Shown here: positions 35,460 through 44,212 of the stretch, piece after piece
How the letters are laid out: every line of letters starts with the position of its first letter
Position numbering within the stretch: the stretch's first letter is position 1
Assembly (NCBI RefSeq): GCF_043195105.1
Contig: NZ_JBAFWO010000015.1
DNA length: 64,000 bases
From: NCEH01 sp002257205
GTDB taxonomy: Bacteria; Pseudomonadota; Alphaproteobacteria; Rhizobiales; Xanthobacteraceae
Strand: one strand, 5' to 3'
Position numbers and translations under genes: made by a program
Notes under the pieces: model-generated
What the model saw: the letters and a program-made list of their open reading frames with translations, nothing else
Told to the model about the DNA's origin: nothing
The model's database searches: none

Positions 35460-36485
35460 ATGCACTCTGCCGAAACCGGTCTTCCCTTCGACGATATCCG
35501 CCACCTGATCGCGACCCTGCCGGGCCCGGACGAAGCGGCGCGCGACGCCGCCCGCGAACGGCAGGGCCAATTGGTGAAGCCGCCCGGCGCACTCGGGCGG
35601 CTGGAGGATATCGCCGCCCATCTCGCCGCCTGGCAGGGCAAGGCCATGCCCACGGCGGACCGGCCCATGGTCGCTGTGTTCGCCGGCACCCATGGCGTGA
35701 CCGAGCGCGGCGTCTCGCCCTATCCCAATTCCGTCACCAAGCAGATGCTGGACACCTTCACCGCCGGCAAGGCGGCGGTGAACCAGATCTGCGCCACCTT
35801 CGATGCCGGGCTGCGGGTGTTCGACCTCGCCCTCGACCTGCCCACCGGCGACATCACCCAGGAAGCGGCCCTGGACGAGCGAGCCTGCGCCGCCACCATG
35901 GCGTTCGGCATGCAGGCCATCGCGGGCGGTGCCGACGTGCTGGTGCTGGGCGAAATGGGCATCGGCAACACCACGGTCGCCGCCGCCATCTGCCATGGCC
36001 TCTATGGCGGCACGGCGGAGGAATGGGTCGGCGCCGGCACCGGCGCGTCGGGCGAGGTGCTCGCCCGCAAGATCAATGCCGTCCGCGAAGCCGTGGAGTT
36101 GCACCGGGCCGCGCTCGACGATCCGCTGGAGGTGCTGCGCCGCCTCGGCGGCCGGGAGCTGGCCGCCATGGCCGGCGCCATCATCTCCGCCCGCCATGAA
36201 CGGGTGCCGGTGATCCTCGACGGCTATGTGGTGACCGCCGCCGCCGCCGTGCTTCATGCGCTGGACCCGACCGCCCTCGACCATTGCCTCGCCGGCCATG
36301 TGTCCGCCGAGCGGGCGCACCGGCAATTGCTGGAAAAGCTGGGTCTGGAGCCGTTGCTCGACCTCGGCATGCGGCTCGGCGAAGGCTCGGGCGGGGCGCT
36401 GGCGGTGGGCATCGTGAAGGCGGCGGTCGCCTGCCATCGCGGCATGGCGACGTTTGCCGAAGCGGGCGTCTCCGACAAGGACTAA
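35460..36485 (+). CDS. cobT: Nicotinate-nucleotide--dimethylbenzimidazole phosphoribosyltransferase
   Basis: CobT makes alpha-ribazole phosphate, the lower-ligand precursor of cobalamin, from nicotinate mononucleotide and dimethylbenzimidazole. The 341-residue product shows KPPGALGRLEDIA, FAGTHGV, GEMGIGNTT and the C-terminal MRLGEGSGGALA, whose Glu 308 matches the catalytic base of the family. The same enzyme is called CobU in Pseudomonas denitrificans nomenclature. It stands alone; no other cobalamin genes or riboswitch are visible nearby. Confidence 0.95.
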   Translation: MHSAETGLPFDDIRHLIATLPGPDEAARDAARERQGQLVKPPGALGRLEDIAAHLAAWQGKAMPTADRPMVAVFAGTHGVTERGVSPYPNSVTKQMLDTFTAGKAAVNQICATFDAGLRVFDLALDLPTGDITQEAALDERACAATMAFGMQAIAGGADVLVLGEMGIGNTTVAAAICHGLYGGTAEEWVGAGTGASGEVLARKINAVREAVELHRAALDDPLEVLRRLGGRELAAMAGAIISARHERVPVILDGYVVTAAAAVLHALDPTALDHCLAGHVSAERAHRQLLEKLGLEPLLDLGMRLGEGSGGALAVGIVKAAVACHRGMATFAEAGVSDKD

Positions 36486-36506
36486 AGACCGACGGTCCTC
36501 GGTCTT
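36485..36506. terminator. Bidirectional terminator between cobT and the kinase gene
   Basis: A perfect 8-bp inverted repeat (36485-36492 with 36499-36506) with a 6-base loop, starting at the cobT stop and lying between convergent genes. T/A tracts are short. Confidence 0.5.
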
Positions 36507-36527
36507 CGAAAGGGCGCACCTGGCCGG

Positions 36528-37727
36528 CTATTCAGCGGCCGGGGCCAGCGCGATCTCCAGCCTTGAAATGCGCTGCGCCTCACTGGCCTCGCGCGCGTCT
36601 TCCTGCGCCGACAGCGCGCGGGAGGGCGGGAAGGTCACCTGCGCGCGGGTCCCGCCCGCCGGCCTCGGCTCCAGGGTGAGGCGCGCCCCATGCAGCGCGG
36701 CGAGGCCGCGCGCGATGGCGAGCCCCAGCCCGGCGCCGCGCCCGGTGGCAAGATCAAGACGGCTCTCCTTATTGTGCGCCGACAGTTTCAGCGGCAGCTC
36801 GGCCGCGCCGATGCCCGGCCCGGTATCCTCAATGGCCAGGAACGGTGCGCCGGTTTCGCTCGTGCCCACGTGGAGGCTCACGGTTCCGCCGGCCGGGGTG
36901 AATTTCACCGCATTGGCGAGCAGGTTCAGCGTGATCTGCCGCAACGCCCGCTCGTCCGCCCACAGGCGCGGTGCCGTGGGCGCGGCGACCACGGCGAGGC
37001 GCATCGCCTTGCCGTGCGCGGACAGGCGCATCATGTGGGCGCAGTCCGCCGCCAGCGCATCGAGGGCGACCGCCGTCTCCAGCAAGGTGCGATGGCCGGT
37101 CTCGATGCGCGCCACGTCCAATATGTCGTCTGCCAGTGCCAGCAGATGGCGGCCCGAGCTGTGGATGTCGCGGGCATAATCGCCATAGGTCGCGACCGCA
37201 TGGGCGCCGAGCACCTCATCGGCCATCATTTCTGAAAAGCCGATCACCGCGTTCAGCGGGGTGCGTAATTCGTGGCTCATCTCGGCGAGGAAGCGCGACT
37301 TGGCCGCGTTTTCCGCCTGCGCATCGGCGATCGCCCGTTCGGCGCGCACAGCCGCTTGCGTCAACCTCGCCAGAGCCCGCGTGCCAGCCCGAAGCGCCTG
37401 GCGCAGGCGCAGCCCCTGCCGGGCGGCATCGAGCGCGGGGGGCACGGCAGCGGCCAGGATGAGCGCCACGAATAGGGGCGGGGGCTGGAGGAGGGCCGCG
37501 AGCAGAACGAGCCCCAGCGCGGCGCCGGCCGCGATCGCCAGCCGCCCCGCCGCCCGCCGCGCGGCGAACTGGGCCGCGTGCAGATGGCGGGTCGCCTGGG
37601 GCAGGTCAGACTGGGGCAGGTCAGACTGGGGAAGGTCGGAGTGCTGAACCTTGCGGAATCCATTCGGCATCCCGGCCCCGGTGGGGCCGAGGGCGGGGCG
37701 AGCGCCAGAGCCGAAAAGGCGTTCCAT
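36528..37727 (-). CDS. Membrane sensor histidine kinase (PleC/DivJ-like kinase core)
   Basis: A 399-residue orphan kinase. Two hydrophobic helices (about 62-80 and 84-100) lie close together, leaving almost no periplasmic domain. A short coiled region precedes the phosphoacceptor FLAEMSHELRTPLNAVIGFSEMM (His 152) and the ATPase domain with N box LLANAVKFTPAGG, DTGPGIG and GAGLGLAIARGL. The H-box type resembles kinases acting on DivK/PleD-like receivers, but no receiver is encoded next to it. Residues 30-44 are three tandem SDLPQ units. MPNGFRKVQ at 37670 is an alternative start. The partner is unknown. Confidence 0.85.
   Translation of the reverse strand: MERLFGSGARPALGPTGAGMPNGFRKVQHSDLPQSDLPQSDLPQATRHLHAAQFAARRAAGRLAIAAGAALGLVLLAALLQPPPLFVALILAAAVPPALDAARQGLRLRQALRAGTRALARLTQAAVRAERAIADAQAENAAKSRFLAEMSHELRTPLNAVIGFSEMMADEVLGAHAVATYGDYARDIHSSGRHLLALADDILDVARIETGHRTLLETAVALDALAADCAHMMRLSAHGKAMRLAVVAAPTAPRLWADERALRQITLNLLANAVKFTPAGGTVSLHVGTSETGAPFLAIEDTGPGIGAAELPLKLSAHNKESRLDLATGRGAGLGLAIARGLAALHGARLTLEPRPAGGTRAQVTFPPSRALSAQEDAREASEAQRISRLEIALAPAAE
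37601..37645. repeat. Three tandem 15-bp repeats inside the kinase gene
   Basis: The units 37601-37615 and 37616-37630 are identical and 37631-37645 is diverged. They encode SDLPQ repeats in the cytoplasmic N-terminus of the kinase. Confidence 0.85.
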
Positions 37728-37870
37728 GGCCCGAACCTTCCGCGCACCCGCGGGCAGGTGAGTCTGCCCATGGGAGGTTTCATGATGACTCCTGCGCGAG
37801 GAGGGTTAATGAAAGGTTAACGCGGCGGCGCCCCATTGACCATGCGCACGGGAATCGCGTCTTGCACCGC

Positions 37871-38356
37871 ATGCGCCTGCGCGATCTGCTCACTGCCGCT
37901 GCCCTTCTGCTGGCTCTCGCCGCCCTCGCGGCCCTGCTGACGCGTGCCGATGAGATCACCGGCCCGGCCTTCGCCGTGGATGGCGACACGCTGCACATCC
38001 TGGATCTGCGCGTGCGGCTGGACGGCATCGACGCGCCGGAACTGGCCCAGGCCTGCGGCGCGCCGGGCGCGGCCTGGCCCTGTGGCGCCGAGGCGCGCCG
38101 CAGGCTGGAGGATCTCCTCGCGGTGCCGCTGGTCACCTGCCATCTGCGGGGCACCGATGCCTATGGGCGGCGCATCGGCATCTGCACCGCGCGCGGCCGC
38201 GACGTGGCGCGCGTGATGGTGGAGGAGGGCCTGGCGCTCGCCCTGTCCGGGCGCACCTACAAGAGCGATCAGGACGCGGCCAAGAGGCAGGGCCTGGGCC
38301 TCTGGACCGGGCCGTTCCAGCGCCCGGCGGACTGGCGCGCGGACCATCCGCGCTGA
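37871..38356 (+). CDS. Thermonuclease (SNase-like) family protein
   Basis: A 161-residue staphylococcal-nuclease-fold protein with an N-terminal hydrophobic segment (about 8-25) that acts as signal or anchor, so it is probably periplasmic. It shows VDGDTLHI, RLDGIDAPE (the equivalents of catalytic Arg 35 and Glu 43) and YGRRIGIC (the Arg 87 equivalent). A Cys pair lies between the catalytic segments. The ATG at 37871 is used; an in-frame TTG at 37862 has a slightly better-placed GGGA upstream. Confidence 0.88.
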   Translation: MRLRDLLTAAALLLALAALAALLTRADEITGPAFAVDGDTLHILDLRVRLDGIDAPELAQACGAPGAAWPCGAEARRRLEDLLAVPLVTCHLRGTDAYGRRIGICTARGRDVARVMVEEGLALALSGRTYKSDQDAAKRQGLGLWTGPFQRPADWRADHPR

Positions 38357-38425
38357 TCGTTCACGCGCGCTCTTGACCCGCGCGGTGCCGCGTGGTGACT
38401 GCCGCGAGATACCGGAGGCGACGCC

Positions 38426-39037
38426 ATGCAGCTTTACATGACCACGGGTGCACCCAACCCGCGACGGGTCGCCATCTTCCTCGCGGAAAAGGGGATCACG
38501 GTCCCCACGGTCGAGGTCAATCTGACCAAGCTTGAGCATTGGCAGGACGAATTCGTGAAGCTGCATCCGCGCCGCCGGGTGCCGGTTCTGGAGCTCGATG
38601 ACGGCACGGTGATCGCCGAGACCATCGCCATCTGCCGCTATTTCGAGGCGGTGCAGGGCGAACCGCGCCTGTTCGGCACCACGCCGACCCAACAGGGCGT
38701 GGTCGAGATGTGGCAGCGCATGGTGGAGATTGAACTTCTCATGGCGATCCAGTTCGCCTTCCGCCATCTGCACCCCCGCATGGCGGAGCGCGAGCAGCCC
38801 CAGGTCAAGGAATGGGGCGAGGCCAACAAGCCCAAGGTGCGCGACTTCCTGAATTTTCTCGATGGCCAGCTGGATAGCGCCCCGTTCGTGGCCGGGGGAA
38901 GCTTCAGCGTCGCCGACATCACCGCCTTCGTGGCGATGGACTTCGCCGCAAATGCACGGATCGAAATTCCGGACGAGTTGAAGAACATCGCCCGCTGGCG
39001 GGCAGAGATGGCCGAGCGGCCGGGCTTCAAGGCCTGA
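38426..39037 (+). CDS. Glutathione S-transferase family protein
   Basis: A 203-residue cytosolic GST with an N-terminal thioredoxin-like domain (MQLYMTTGAPNPRRVAIFLA) and the glutathione-binding cis-Pro segment RRRVPVLELDDGTVIAET. The all-helical C-terminal domain has the conserved FSVADITAF N-capping motif (about 155-170). GGAGG lies 7 bases before the ATG. The substrate cannot be predicted from sequence or neighbours. Confidence 0.92.
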   Translation: MQLYMTTGAPNPRRVAIFLAEKGITVPTVEVNLTKLEHWQDEFVKLHPRRRVPVLELDDGTVIAETIAICRYFEAVQGEPRLFGTTPTQQGVVEMWQRMVEIELLMAIQFAFRHLHPRMAEREQPQVKEWGEANKPKVRDFLNFLDGQLDSAPFVAGGSFSVADITAFVAMDFAANARIEIPDELKNIARWRAEMAERPGFKA

Positions 39038-39121
39038 ACCACCCTTCCGCCGGCAAGATGCCATCCCCATGTGAAGCGGCCGCCGGTGTGGCGGTGGCTT
39101 CAACTGGGCCGGCGCGTGTCG

Positions 39122-39817
39122 ATGGTGAAGGCTGAGATCGGGACGGACATCGGCGCGGCCGCCGGAACGGGTCCCGCCCGGAGCGAGGATCTCGCCGCGC
39201 TGGTGGCCGATATCCGCGCCTGCCGCGCTTGCGTGGAGGCGCCGTTGGGGACGCCGCTGCCCCATGCGCCGCGCCCGGTGCTCCGCGTGTCGCCGACCGC
39301 GCGGATCCTGGTGGCGAGCCAGGCGCCGGGCACCAAGGTACATCTCTCCGGCCTGCCGTTCACCGATGCCTCGGGTGATAGGCTGCGCGCCTGGATGGGC
39401 GTGAGCGCGGACGAATTCTACGATGTGGCGCGCATCGCCATCGCCCCCATGGGCTTCTGCTTTCCCGGCCAGGATTCGGCCGGGGGCGACCTGCCGCCGC
39501 GCCGGGAATGCGCGCGTTTGTGGCATGACCGGCTGTTTGCCGCCTTGCCGCAGTTCGACATCGTGCTGACCATCGGCCGGCCGGCGCAGGCCTATCATTT
39601 TCGCCGCCTTGGCCTTGGCGATCTGCTTGGCTCCAGCCTGACGCAGACGGTGGAGAACTGGCGCGCGGTGCGGGCGGCGGCGGGGCGGCCGCGCCTCTAT
39701 GCCTTGCCCCATCCCTCCTGGCGTAACACCGGTTGGCTGAAGCGCCACCCCTGGTTCGAGGCCGAGGTCCTGCCGGAGCTGCGCGCCGACGTGCGCCGCG
39801 CCCTGTCCGCCGCCTGA
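39122..39817 (+). CDS. Uracil-DNA glycosylase superfamily protein
   Basis: A 231-residue protein with the superfamily fold. Motif A is ILVASQAPGTKVHLSGLPF, followed by the aromatic FYDVARIAIAPMGFCFPG. The C-terminal motif is ALPHPSWRNTGWLK, with His and Pro in the usual positions. Four Cys (CRAC near 33-36 and two after residue 100) could bind a metal or Fe-S cluster as in family 4/5 enzymes, but the spacing is not diagnostic. MVKAEIG at 39122 is preferred over GTG at 39071. The exact family and base specificity are open. Confidence 0.8.
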   Translation: MVKAEIGTDIGAAAGTGPARSEDLAALVADIRACRACVEAPLGTPLPHAPRPVLRVSPTARILVASQAPGTKVHLSGLPFTDASGDRLRAWMGVSADEFYDVARIAIAPMGFCFPGQDSAGGDLPPRRECARLWHDRLFAALPQFDIVLTIGRPAQAYHFRRLGLGDLLGSSLTQTVENWRAVRAAAGRPRLYALPHPSWRNTGWLKRHPWFEAEVLPELRADVRRALSAA

Positions 39818-39968
39818 GGGCAGCCGCTCCCGCGCGCGCTTCCGCATCTTTCCGGCGGCGGCACCTTGTGCCAAGCCTTGCCTCCCGCCACCTGATGCTT
39901 TACCGCCCCGACGTGAATGCGCGGCGGTCACCCGGCTTGCGGGTGTCGGTCCATGAAGGAGACGCGGA

Positions 39969-41111
<1,143 letters not shown>

Positions 41112-41268
41112 ATCACATCAGCGGGATGACGTTGCGGCATCTGCGAATTTTCTTCCTCGCGCCGGTCGCCAAGGTGGGGTTGCATCCGTTAGAAGAAAGT
41201 CGCGGATGACCCCGCGACACTTTGGTCTTACGCAGGTGGTCATAAAAGAATTTCAGGGAGTGCAATCA

Positions 41269-42360
41269 ATGAAACGCCGTGAGTTCCTCACCGCCGCCGG
41301 CGCGGGTGTCGCCGCTTCCACCGCCATCGCCATGCCGGCGATCGCCCAGACGATGCCCGAAGTGAAGTGGCGCTGCACCTCGTCCTTCCCGAAGTCCCTC
41401 GATACCATCTACGGCGCCGCCGAGCTGATGGCAAAATCGGTGGCGGAAGCGACCGACGGCAAGTTCCAGATCCAGGTGTTCGCTGCCGGCGAAATCGTGC
41501 CCGGCCTGCAGGCGCTCGACGCCACGCAGAACAAGACCGTCGAGATGTGCCACACGGCCTCTTATTATTATGTCGGCAAGGATCCCACCTTCGCGTTCGG
41601 CTCGGCCTTTCCGTTCGGCCTCAACGCCCGCATGATCAATGCCTGGTTCTACCATGGCGGCGGCCTTGAGCTGCTCAACGAATTCTACAAGAAGTATAAC
41701 GTCTACATGCTCCCGGGCGGCAATACCGGCGGGCAGATGGGCGGCTGGTTCCGTAAGGAAATCAAGACCGTCCAGGACCTCCAGGGTCTGAAGATGCGCA
41801 TCGCCGGCATCGCCGGCCAGATCATGGCCAAGCTCGGCGTCGTGCCGCAGCAGCTGGCTGGCGGCGACATCTATCCCGCGCTGGAAAAGGGCACCATCGA
41901 CGCCGCCGAATGGGTCGGCCCCTATGACGACGAGAAGCTCGGCCTCCAGAAGGTCGCGCAGTATTATTACTATCCCGGCTGGTGGGAAGGCTGCGCCTCG
42001 CTGACCTTCTTCTACAATATGGAAAAGTGGAACGAACTGCCGAAGAATTACCAGGCGGTTCTGCGCTCCACCGCCGCCCAGGCCAACCTGGACATGCTGG
42101 CCAATTACGATGCCAAGAACCCCAAGGCGGTTCAGAGCCTCGTCAAGGCCGGCGCCCAGCTGCGTCGCTTCCCCAACGAGATGATGGACGCCTGCTATAA
42201 GGCCGCCCAGGAACTCTATGAGGAAATCGGCGCCAAGAACCCGGACTTCAAGAAAGTCCACGATCACGCCAAGGCATTCCGCAACGAGGAATATCTGTGG
42301 TGGCAGATCGTCGAATACACCTATGACGATTACATGGTGCGCGCCCGCACCCGCGGCTGA
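41269..42360 (+). CDS. TRAP transporter substrate-binding protein, TakP-like
   Basis: A 363-residue DctP-family periplasmic receptor with a twin-arginine signal (KRREFLTAAGAGVAAS). It contains PKSLDTIYGAAELMAKS, the LKMRIAGIAG arginine and GTIDAAEWVGPYDDEKLG. From memory the whole protein closely resembles Rhodobacter sphaeroides TakP, which binds pyruvate and other 2-oxo acids with sodium. That implies a monocarboxylate 2-oxoacid ligand. The ATG at 41269 follows GGGAG by 9 bases. The small and large membrane subunits (DctQ/DctM type) are not adjacent. Confidence 0.9.
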   Translation: MKRREFLTAAGAGVAASTAIAMPAIAQTMPEVKWRCTSSFPKSLDTIYGAAELMAKSVAEATDGKFQIQVFAAGEIVPGLQALDATQNKTVEMCHTASYYYVGKDPTFAFGSAFPFGLNARMINAWFYHGGGLELLNEFYKKYNVYMLPGGNTGGQMGGWFRKEIKTVQDLQGLKMRIAGIAGQIMAKLGVVPQQLAGGDIYPALEKGTIDAAEWVGPYDDEKLGLQKVAQYYYYPGWWEGCASLTFFYNMEKWNELPKNYQAVLRSTAAQANLDMLANYDAKNPKAVQSLVKAGAQLRRFPNEMMDACYKAAQELYEEIGAKNPDFKKVHDHAKAFRNEEYLWWQIVEYTYDDYMVRARTRG

Positions 42361-42385
42361 TAAAAACTTATTATATCGACGCGAG

Positions 42386-42421
42386 AACGCCCGGAATGCA
42401 GCGCATTCCGGGCGTTTTTAT
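42386..42421 (+). terminator. Intrinsic terminator after the TRAP receptor gene
   Basis: A perfect 14-bp stem (42386-42399 with 42403-42416), a 3-base loop and TTTTTATTT. It may also serve the convergent repeat-protein gene. Confidence 0.93.
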
Positions 42422-42440
42422 TTAGCGATTTTTATGCCGC

Positions 42441-42854
42441 TCAGCGGGTGGCGCCCGGCGTCGCCTGGGTGCGGCCGCCTTCCTGCGCCGGACCCTTGTG
42501 CGGATCCTGACCGGCGGCAGTGCCGCTGCGCGGGGTGATCGAGCCGGTGCTGTCGGTGACGCCGCCATTGGTGCTGCTGCCGCCGGGGGTCGCCTGGGTG
42601 CGGCCGCCCTGCTGCGCAGGGCCGGAATGGGGATCACCGGCGGTCGTGCCCGAGCGCGGGGTGGGCGCGGCGGCCTTGTCATTGGGGGCGATCACGCCGG
42701 AACCGCTGGCACCGGGAGTCGCCTGCGTCCGGCCACCTTCCTGGGCCGGTCCCTTGTGCGGATCCTGGCCGGCTGCGGTGCCGCTCATCTGGGCGGAGGC
42801 GCCGATGGTCGAGAAGGCCAGGAACGCTGCCGTGGCCAGAGTGAGTTTACGCAT
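42441..42854 (-). CDS. Small secreted protein with three 26-residue repeats
   Basis: No family is recognised. The 137-residue product has a clear Sec signal peptide (MRKLTLATAAFLAFSTIGASA). Three near-identical repeats follow at residues 24-49, 68-91 and 110-135. Each has the form SGT-x-AG-(Q)-DPH-x-GPAQ-x-GGRTQATPG and is joined by Ser/Thr/Gly/Pro linkers. The mature protein has no Cys and few hydrophobic residues, so it is probably disordered. Each repeat carries one His in DPH. It is convergent with the TRAP receptor gene. AAGGAG lies close before the ATG. Confidence 0.75.
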   Translation of the reverse strand: MRKLTLATAAFLAFSTIGASAQMSGTAAGQDPHKGPAQEGGRTQATPGASGSGVIAPNDKAAAPTPRSGTTAGDPHSGPAQQGGRTQATPGGSSTNGGVTDSTGSITPRSGTAAGQDPHKGPAQEGGRTQATPGATR

Positions 42855-43115
42855 GCTGTGTTCTCCTTAAGTGAACTCCCACTGCGCACCCAACGCGAGC
42901 CTCGTTAAGTTGGTTCAATCACACAAAGTTTGAGCGCGGGCATGGCGCTAGACGGGAACCGGTCCGCTGCTGCTTGATCTCGCTTGCCCGCCCGCCTAGT
43001 GTCCGCGCGCGTTCCTGAGGGGAGCGCCTCGCGTGCTCAAAGGCCGCGGTGCGGGGCGGGAAGCGGCGGGGCCGCCGCCCGCAATCCGCGCCGCCGCCGC
43101 AGTCAGAACGATGCC

Positions 43116-44048
43116 ATGATCGATCCCGCGCTTCCGTCCCATATGCGGCCCGACCGGTCCTTCCAGGGCCTCCTGCTGGCGCTCCAGCGGTTCTGGGCGG
43201 ACCAGGGCTGCGTGGTGCTCCAGCCTTATGACATGGAAGTGGGAGCCGGCACCTTCCATCCCGCCACCACGCTACGGGCGCTCGGCCCCAAGCATTGGCG
43301 CGCCGCCTATGTGCAGCCCTCGCGCCGCCCCAAGGACGGGCGCTATGGCGAGAACCCCAACCGGCTGCAGCATTATTACCAGTTCCAGGTGATCCTGAAG
43401 CCGTCGCCGGACGATCTCCAGGACCTCTATCTGCGCTCGCTCGCCGCCATCGGCATCGACACGGCCCTGCACGACGTGCGCTTCGTGGAGGACGATTGGG
43501 AGAGCCCGACGCTCGGCGCCTGGGGCCTTGGATGGGAATGCTGGTGCGATGGGATGGAAGTCTCCCAATTCACCTATTTCCAGCAGGTCGCGGGCTTTGA
43601 ATGTTCGCCGGTTTCGGGCGAGCTGACCTATGGGCTGGAGCGCCTCGCCATGTATGTGCAGGGCGTCGAGAATGTCTACGACCTGAATTTCAACGGCCGC
43701 GAGGGGGCCGAGAAGACCACTTATGGCGACGTGTTCCTGCAGGCGGAAAAGGAATATTCGCGCCATAATTTCGAACATGCCGACACCGACATGCTGTTCG
43801 AGCAGTTCAGGATGGCGGAAGCGGCCTGCGCGAAATATCTCGCGGCCGGAGACGCCGGCGCGCGCCATCTGATGGCCCAGCCGGCCTATGACCAGTGCAT
43901 CAAGGCCTCGCACGTGTTCAATTTGCTGGATGCGCGCGGCGTGATCTCGGTCACCGAGCGGCAGAGCTATATCCTGCGGGTGCGTGAACTCGCCAAGGGT
44001 TGCGGCGCGGCCTGGCTGAAAACCGAAGCCGGCGGCGCTACCAGCTGA
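43116..44048 (+). CDS. glyQ: Glycyl-tRNA synthetase alpha subunit
   Basis: The catalytic subunit of the heterotetrameric bacterial GlyRS, a class II aminoacyl-tRNA synthetase. The 310-residue product contains SFQGLLLALQRFW, the VGAGTFHPATTLRALGP segment, AYVQPSRRPKDGRYGENPNR and the QFQVILKPSP class II motif. The frame opens at 42984, but homology begins near MIDPALPSHM (43116); ATG 43140 is the alternative. glyS follows after 164 bases. Confidence 0.96.
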   Translation: MIDPALPSHMRPDRSFQGLLLALQRFWADQGCVVLQPYDMEVGAGTFHPATTLRALGPKHWRAAYVQPSRRPKDGRYGENPNRLQHYYQFQVILKPSPDDLQDLYLRSLAAIGIDTALHDVRFVEDDWESPTLGAWGLGWECWCDGMEVSQFTYFQQVAGFECSPVSGELTYGLERLAMYVQGVENVYDLNFNGREGAEKTTYGDVFLQAEKEYSRHNFEHADTDMLFEQFRMAEAACAKYLAAGDAGARHLMAQPAYDQCIKASHVFNLLDARGVISVTERQSYILRVRELAKGCGAAWLKTEAGGATS

Positions 44049-44212
44049 GGCGATGTGCAAGGAGGTCCCAGGAGCCGCGCGCCGCGGCCCTGCCGGCGCG
44101 GGTCCATCTCGACGCGATCCGCGAAACCCTCTAGGCAACAGCCAGACCTGACTTCACTCCAGAAGGCGCCCGCGCGCCGCCCCCCGTCCCGCGGGAGGAT
44201 GAGCCAAAGCCA

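Noticed and set aside
42441..42854. CRISPR array suspected from short repeats
   Set aside because: Only three units, all in frame in a secreted protein, with no regular spacers and no cas genes.
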